From the NCBI GenBank assembly GCA_005773145.1, contig SXHS01000033.1, positions 1 through 18,697 of the forward strand: a DNA stretch of 18,697 bases, written 5' to 3'. A model generated the notes under the pieces. That model was given only the letters and a program-made list of their open reading frames with translations, was not told where the DNA came from and did not search any database. This document shows positions 14,315 to 18,697 of this stretch, piece after piece; position 1 is the first letter of the stretch; every line of letters starts with the position of its first letter. This stretch comes from Planctomycetaceae bacterium. GTDB taxonomy: Bacteria > Planctomycetota > Planctomycetia > Pirellulales > Pirellulaceae. The translations under genes were made by a program, and so were the position numbers.

Positions 14315-15658
14315 ATGTACAATCGCATCTTAATTGCTAATCGGGGTGAAATCGCGCTGCGGATCATTCGCGCCTGTCGGGAGATGGGGATTGAGACGGT
14401 TGCGATCTTCAGCGAAGCGGATCGTGGCAGCCGATATCTTGAGTTGGCGGACGAGGCAATCTGCGTCGGTCCCGCGAAGTCCTCGCAGAGCTATTTGAAA
14501 ATCGATCGCGTGATCAGTGCCGCCGAGATGGGGAATGTCGAGGCCATCCATCCCGGCTATGGATTTCTCGCGGAGAATGCCCACTTCAACGAGGTCTGTC
14601 GCAGCTGCAACATTGATTTTATTGGCCCCACGCCAGAGGCGATGGACCGGTTGGGGGATAAGAATCAGGCGCGACAACTGGCCCGCGACGCCAAAGTCCC
14701 CATCGTCCCCGGGAGCGCTGGCCTGATCGAAGACGATGTCGAAGCCGTTCGCGTGGCGCATGAGATCGGATTTCCCGTGTTGATCAAGGCCACCGCAGGG
14801 GGGGGTGGGAAGGGGATGCGCGTCGCCGCCAATGACTTGACGTTGAAGACCTGCCTGCAGCAAGCCCGCGCCGAGGCCGAGGCGGCATTTGGCAACTCCA
14901 GCGTCTACCTGGAGAAGTTCATTGAGTTCCCGCGACACGTCGAGGTGCAGATCCTGGCCGATCATCATCAGAATGTCGTCCATCTCTGGGAACGGGACTG
15001 TTCGACGCAGCGTCGCCACCAAAAATTGATTGAAGAGAGTCCCGCGCCGCGGCTCCCCAGCGACGTCCGTCGCGCCATCTGCGATGCTGCGGTGCGATTG
15101 ATTCGACATGCCAATTACACCAACGCCGGCACAGTGGAATTCTTGGTCAGCCCCAACAATGAGTTCTACTTCATTGAAGTCAACGCTCGGATTCAGGTAG
15201 AACATCCCGTCAGCGAGTTGGTAACGGGGATTGATTTGATTAAATCGCAGATCGCCGTGGCCGCCGGACACCAGCTGCCGTTTACCCAGGATGAAGTTCC
15301 CCTGATGGGGGCTGCCATCGAGTGCCGCATCAATGCGGAGGATCCACAGCACAACTTTCGTCCATGCGCCGGCAAGATCGATCGCTTCATCATGCCGGGG
15401 GGACTTGGAGTGCGTATCGACACGCATGTGCATGCCGGTTATACCGTGCCACCCCATTACGATTCGATGATTGGAAAGCTCATCGTCCATCAGCCGACTC
15501 GCGAGCAGGCCATCGCCTGCATGTCGCGTGCCTTGGATGAGTGCTGTATCGAAGGGATCGCCACCACAATCCCCTTTCTGAGGCAAATGGTGCGAGAGTC
15601 AGAGTTCCAGCAGGGACGTATGGACACGGGGTTCATCGCCCGCCAGCGCGGCGGCTGA
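14315..15658 (+). CDS. accC: Biotin carboxylase subunit of acetyl-CoA carboxylase
   Basis: AccC carboxylates biotin on AccB using ATP and bicarbonate. The 447 residues match the usual bacterial length. The start MYNRILIANRGEIALRIIRACREMG is diagnostic. Also seen are IHPGYGFLAEN (79-88), the glycine-rich ATP lid ATAGGGGKGMRV (159-170), RDCSTQRRHQKLIEESPAP (228-245), and the active-site segment EVNARIQVEHPVSE. The protein ends near the normal C-terminus, so it is a free AccC rather than a fusion with a carrier or carboxyltransferase. It follows accB at five bases, so both are probably translated from one message. accA and accD are not in the window. Confidence 0.98.
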   Translation: MYNRILIANRGEIALRIIRACREMGIETVAIFSEADRGSRYLELADEAICVGPAKSSQSYLKIDRVISAAEMGNVEAIHPGYGFLAENAHFNEVCRSCNIDFIGPTPEAMDRLGDKNQARQLARDAKVPIVPGSAGLIEDDVEAVRVAHEIGFPVLIKATAGGGGKGMRVAANDLTLKTCLQQARAEAEAAFGNSSVYLEKFIEFPRHVEVQILADHHQNVVHLWERDCSTQRRHQKLIEESPAPRLPSDVRRAICDAAVRLIRHANYTNAGTVEFLVSPNNEFYFIEVNARIQVEHPVSELVTGIDLIKSQIAVAAGHQLPFTQDEVPLMGAAIECRINAEDPQHNFRPCAGKIDRFIMPGGLGVRIDTHVHAGYTVPPHYDSMIGKLIVHQPTREQAIACMSRALDECCIEGIATTIPFLRQMVRESEFQQGRMDTGFIARQRGG

Positions 15659-15716
15659 CCCCCCGCGTTGGAAATCAGCCCGTCCAGCGTCAATGTCGAC
15701 AAAAGGAGTTTGTCCC

Positions 15717-17021
15717 ATGCCATTTCATACCGAGCGAGCGCCCAAGAAGCACCTGGAACGAGTCGCGATCTTGTTCGCGGGGGGCCCGGCCCCGGCAGCA
15801 AACGCCGTGATCTCCACCGCCGCAGCAGCCTTTCTGCGCTACAAGACGGAAGTAGTGGGCGTCTTGCACGGCTACTCGAACTTGGAACAATTCGGCCCCG
15901 ACCGCCCCATGCAAGAGGGACGCGACTACATCCTGCTGACCAACAAGGTTCTGCGTCGTACCCGCAATTCACAGGGGATCATGATCGGCACGGCACGCAC
16001 GAATCCCGGTCGCCATGTGACCGCGTCTGAGCATTTGGACGACGCGGAATGCACCGCACCGCTGCGGAATGTCTACGAGGCGCTCCTCTCGATGGGGGTG
16101 GATGGCTTGATTTCAATTGGCGGTGATGACACGCTCAAAACGGCCAATAAACTGAAATTGTGGCAAGACCGACTCCCGGCCGGAAGTCGGCGTATTCCGA
16201 TTGTGCACCTGCCCAAAACCATTGACAACGATTACATGGGAATCGACTTTACATTCGGCTACTTCACGGCCGTCGATACACTCGCCACCGAGATCCGCTC
16301 CCTCTTATACGATGCTGAAGCCAACCGGTCCTATTTCTTGGCCGAAACCATGGGGCGCAGTGCCGGCTGGCTGGCCTATGGCTGCGCTATCGCCGGCGAG
16401 GCCAGCCTCGTCATCAGCGTCGAGGATATTCACGATGAGTATGAGGCCTACGAGACGACGACCGACCCGGTAACGGGGGAGTCGGTCCAGCGCCATATCA
16501 TGAATGTTGATCGGCTCGTCGATCGTTGTGTGAAGGTCATGCGTATTCGCGACGAGGAAAATAAACCCTTCGGAGTGATCGTGCTGGCCGAAGGGCTGGC
16601 CGAAAAGCTCCCCAGCCAGACTCTGGAAGGCATTCCGCGCGACGAGCATGGCCACATCTCCATCGCTCACATCAATCTGAGCGGGATGTTCGCTCGATTG
16701 GTCGGCCGCCGCTTCAGGGAACAGACCGGACGGTCCCGCAAGGTGACGGGCATACAACTCGGCTACGAATCCCGTTGTGCGGTACCCAATGCGTTTGACG
16801 TGCTGTTGGGCAGCCAGCTCGGTGTGGGCGCCTATCGAGCGCTCGCGGAAGAGGGGCTGGACGGCACGATGGTCTCCGTCCTTGGCCAACTCGATCTTCG
16901 GTATGTCCCCTTCGAGGAACTGGTGGACCCAACAACCTTGGCCACCAAGGTCCGCTACATTCAGCTGGGAAGCGACTTCCACCGTCTGGCACGGTTCATG
17001 GAAACACACGTCAACGAATAG
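15717..17021 (+). CDS. 6-phosphofructokinase, PPi-dependent type by signature
   Basis: The 434-residue protein belongs to the PfkA superfamily, which interconverts fructose 6-phosphate and fructose 1,6-bisphosphate. The phosphoryl-donor site reads GGDDT (135-139), not GGDG as in ATP enzymes, and PKTIDND (166-172), not PGTIDND. An Asp and a Lys at these two places are the established markers of pyrophosphate-dependent enzymes, which work reversibly. MGRSAGWLAYG and LGYESR supply substrate-binding segments. The start is set by AAGGAG at 15703-15708, eight bases before the ATG at 15717, over an earlier in-frame ATG at 15693. It follows accC by 58 bases and ends 16 bases from the convergent hisB end. 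Confidence 0.92.
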   Translation: MPFHTERAPKKHLERVAILFAGGPAPAANAVISTAAAAFLRYKTEVVGVLHGYSNLEQFGPDRPMQEGRDYILLTNKVLRRTRNSQGIMIGTARTNPGRHVTASEHLDDAECTAPLRNVYEALLSMGVDGLISIGGDDTLKTANKLKLWQDRLPAGSRRIPIVHLPKTIDNDYMGIDFTFGYFTAVDTLATEIRSLLYDAEANRSYFLAETMGRSAGWLAYGCAIAGEASLVISVEDIHDEYEAYETTTDPVTGESVQRHIMNVDRLVDRCVKVMRIRDEENKPFGVIVLAEGLAEKLPSQTLEGIPRDEHGHISIAHINLSGMFARLVGRRFREQTGRSRKVTGIQLGYESRCAVPNAFDVLLGSQLGVGAYRALAEEGLDGTMVSVLGQLDLRYVPFEELVDPTTLATKVRYIQLGSDFHRLARFMETHVNE

Positions 17022-17037
17022 ACACTCGCGTTGTCGC

Positions 17038-17637
17038 TCAAGTCCCCAGCGTCCCCTTGGTGCTGGGGACCCCCGTCATCCGCGGATCGCGCTCCACCGC
17101 CATACGCAGCGTGCGAGCCAGACTCTTGAAGATTGCCTCGGCAATGTGGTGGCTGTTGCGACCGTAGACCAGTTGGACATGCAGATTGCACAGTGCGTTG
17201 GCGGAAAACGCCTGCCAAAAGTCCTCAATCAATTGGGCATCAAACTGACCGATCGTGGCAGTTGGGAAGGGGGCCGACCAGACGAAATAGGCACGTCCGC
17301 TTAAGTCCAGGGCCGTCGTGACCAGCGTCTCTTCCATGGGAAGCGTGAAATGGCCGTAGCGGCGGATCCCCGCCTTGTCGGCCAGCGCCTGACGCACGGC
17401 CTGTCCCAGACAGATCCCAATGTCCTCCACGGTGTGGTGTTGATCAACCTCCAGATCCCCTTGAGCGCTAATCGTCAAGTCGATCACGGCATGCCGCGCC
17501 AACAGGGTCAACATGTGATCTAGAAACCCAACGCCGGTTTGCACATGCGCCTCGCCAGTGCCGTCCACCTCCAGGGTCACGCGCACGTGCGTCTCGGCCG
17601 TCTTACGATCGATGTACGCTGAGCGACTCATCTCCAT
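17038..17637 (-). CDS. hisB: Imidazoleglycerol-phosphate dehydratase
   Basis: HisB dehydrates imidazole glycerol phosphate to imidazole acetol phosphate, the step before HisC in histidine synthesis. The 199 residues are a stand-alone dehydratase, not the enterobacterial fusion with a phosphatase. The metal-binding repeats are clear: GVGFLDHML (35-43), DQHHTVEDIG (65-74) and GRNSHHIAEAIFK (159-171). The ATG at 17637 has GGAAGG close upstream; a second ATG two codons later is equally possible. It lies 112 bases downstream of hisC on the same strand, and the gap shows no feature I can name. Its end is 16 bases from the convergent phosphofructokinase gene. Confidence 0.97.
   Translation of the reverse strand: MEMSRSAYIDRKTAETHVRVTLEVDGTGEAHVQTGVGFLDHMLTLLARHAVIDLTISAQGDLEVDQHHTVEDIGICLGQAVRQALADKAGIRRYGHFTLPMEETLVTTALDLSGRAYFVWSAPFPTATIGQFDAQLIEDFWQAFSANALCNLHVQLVYGRNSHHIAEAIFKSLARTLRMAVERDPRMTGVPSTKGTLGT
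17042..17070. terminator. Hairpin between phosphofructokinase and hisB, possible terminator
   Basis: GTCCCCAGC (17042-17050) pairs perfectly over nine bases with GCTGGGGAC (17062-17070) around an 11-base loop. It lies 20 bases after the phosphofructokinase stop and within the last codons of hisB. No T-run follows on either strand, so intrinsic termination is doubtful. Confidence 0.3.
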
Positions 17638-17749
17638 TGCACCTTCCCATTGTTGAAGCCGTCATCCACCAAGCGCCTCGGTCGCCAATTCCGTCACCCC
17701 GACAGCCGGGATCTGGTTCGTCCCCAAGACGCTCGCGCAACGCTGCTTG

Positions 17750-18697
17750 CTAAAGAATACGTCGCAGAACCGTCAGCAACGCATCCATCTGTGCATCCGT
17801 ACCGATGCTAACGCGCAGTCCGTCTCCCCATTGAGGATATTGCATGTATCGGACGAGAATCTGTGCCGATTTTAGCTGTTCATAGACCGGTTTTAACGGT
17901 CGATCGGTGCGGGTACACCAGAGAAAATTCGCCTGGGATGGCTGCACGGAAAATCCCAACTGGCGCAAGGCCACGGCGGACTCTTCACGGGTCCTGCGAA
18001 GTCGAGTTTGGGTCGACTGCAACCAGTCCTGATCGTCGATGGCCGCCGTGGCGCCGGCAATTGCCAGGGCATCGCAATTGTAAGAATCTTTCACCTTTTC
18101 AAACTGCGTGACAAGATCCGGCTGCGCTACCAAAAAACCAAATCGCAGCCCAGCCAGCGCGTAGGACTTACTGAAGCTGCGCGACACCATCAACCGCTCG
18201 CAGCGGGCAACCAGACTCAGACAGCTCGTTTCCGCAAAATCGACGTAGGCCTCGTCAACCAATAACGGGCAAGGCAACTGCTCGGCCATGCGCAGAATCA
18301 CGTCCGGAGGAACCAGCGTCCCCGAGGGACTGTTGGGGTTGGGCAAGACGACCAAGCGCAGCGACTCGGTCGCTGCGGCAAATCGGGGCGGGAGAGACCA
18401 GTCGGATTCAAAGGAAACCTCTTCGCAAATGGCTCCCTGGAGTTGCGCTAGCGTGCGATACAGGATGTAACTCGGATAGGGTGTGCGCATGACCTGACCG
18501 GCTCCAACCAGCGCTCGGGTCACGATCGTCAGAATGTCATCACTGCCGTTGCCGCACAGGATTCCATCCGGATCCACCCCCAAGACTTCACCCGCGCGGC
18601 GGCGAAAGACCGTCCCCTGCGGATCGGGATACCGAGTCAGCTTGTGCTGCGATGCCTCCTGAATCGCCCGCACCACAGCTGCGGACGGCGGATAGGG
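17750..18697 (-). CDS. hisC: Histidinol-phosphate aminotransferase, N-terminus outside window
   Basis: HisC is a PLP-dependent aminotransferase that converts imidazole acetol phosphate to histidinol phosphate with glutamate. The frame runs off the right edge; the first visible residues, Pro-Tyr-Pro-Pro-Ser, match the NPYxPS region near the family N-terminus, so only a few dozen residues are missing. The GTG at 18676 is internal. Seen in order are CGNGSDDIL, the PLP-binding PNPNSPSGT, DEAYVDF, and the Schiff-base lysine in SRSFSKSYALAGLRFGF (codon at 18167-18169), then the C-terminal FLWCTRT. hisB follows on the same strand, and the two enzymes act consecutively in the pathway. Confidence 0.96.
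   Translation of the reverse strand, partial: PYPPSAAVVRAIQEASQHKLTRYPDPQGTVFRRRAGEVLGVDPDGILCGNGSDDILTIVTRALVGAGQVMRTPYPSYILYRTLAQLQGAICEEVSFESDWSLPPRFAAATESLRLVVLPNPNSPSGTLVPPDVILRMAEQLPCPLLVDEAYVDFAETSCLSLVARCERLMVSRSFSKSYALAGLRFGFLVAQPDLVTQFEKVKDSYNCDALAIAGATAAIDDQDWLQSTQTRLRRTREESAVALRQLGFSVQPSQANFLWCTRTDRPLKPVYEQLKSAQILVRYMQYPQWGDGLRVSIGTDAQMDALLTVLRRIL

Noticed and set aside
14330..15586. 418-codon open frame on the minus strand
   Set aside because: Antisense shadow of accC, which is unmistakable; the shadow composition reflects GC-rich codon use.

Overview
The window looks like ordinary chromosome from a moderately GC-rich planctomycete (Planctomycetota, probably Pirellulales-like). 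This is inferred from protein style, not from a marker gene: a coiled-coil membrane protein with a C-terminal module I associate with planctomycetes, two small secreted proteins of unknown role, a PPi-type phosphofructokinase, many weak Shine-Dalgarno sites, and Gfo/Idh and TIM-barrel sugar enzymes among housekeeping genes. I see no rRNA, tRNA, CRISPR array, insertion sequence or phage gene.

Layout. Positions 1-1325 (+) hold the 3' part of a glutamine-rich coiled-coil protein with two C-terminal membrane helices. Its last 96 bases overlap, tail to tail, a TIM-barrel isomerase/epimerase-like gene on the minus strand (1230-2258). Then come the queuosine-precursor genes queF (-) and queE (+), divergently arranged, and a stand-alone receiver-domain protein (+, 3670-4110). 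A minus-strand pair follows: an antibiotic-biosynthesis-monooxygenase-like gene (5312-5623) three bases upstream of pgk (4118-5308). Positions 5624-5909 form a non-coding divergent spacer.

From 5910 to 17021 all genes are on the plus strand: a SAM methyltransferase, a heptamer repeat array, an SDR oxidoreductase, two exported proteins (the second Spy/CpxP-like), a Gfo/Idh oxidoreductase, a HAD phosphatase, a deoxyhypusine-synthase-like protein, an M24 aminopeptidase, accB, accC and a phosphofructokinase with PPi-type signatures. hisB and the 5'-truncated hisC lie on the minus strand at the right end.

How the genes work together. queE and queF act in the 7-deazaguanine route to queuosine. accB and accC supply the biotin carrier and biotin carboxylase of acetyl-CoA carboxylase. 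pgk and the phosphofructokinase belong to central glycolysis/gluconeogenesis. hisC and hisB are two steps of histidine synthesis. The Gfo/Idh-HAD-DHS-like trio (9523-12658) is the best candidate for an uncharacterised pathway. Structural signals of note are a hairpin followed by a perfect 18-bp palindrome just upstream of accB, an 11-bp-stem hairpin inside the SDR gene, and five exact tandem copies of ATYTCAR at 6843-6877.
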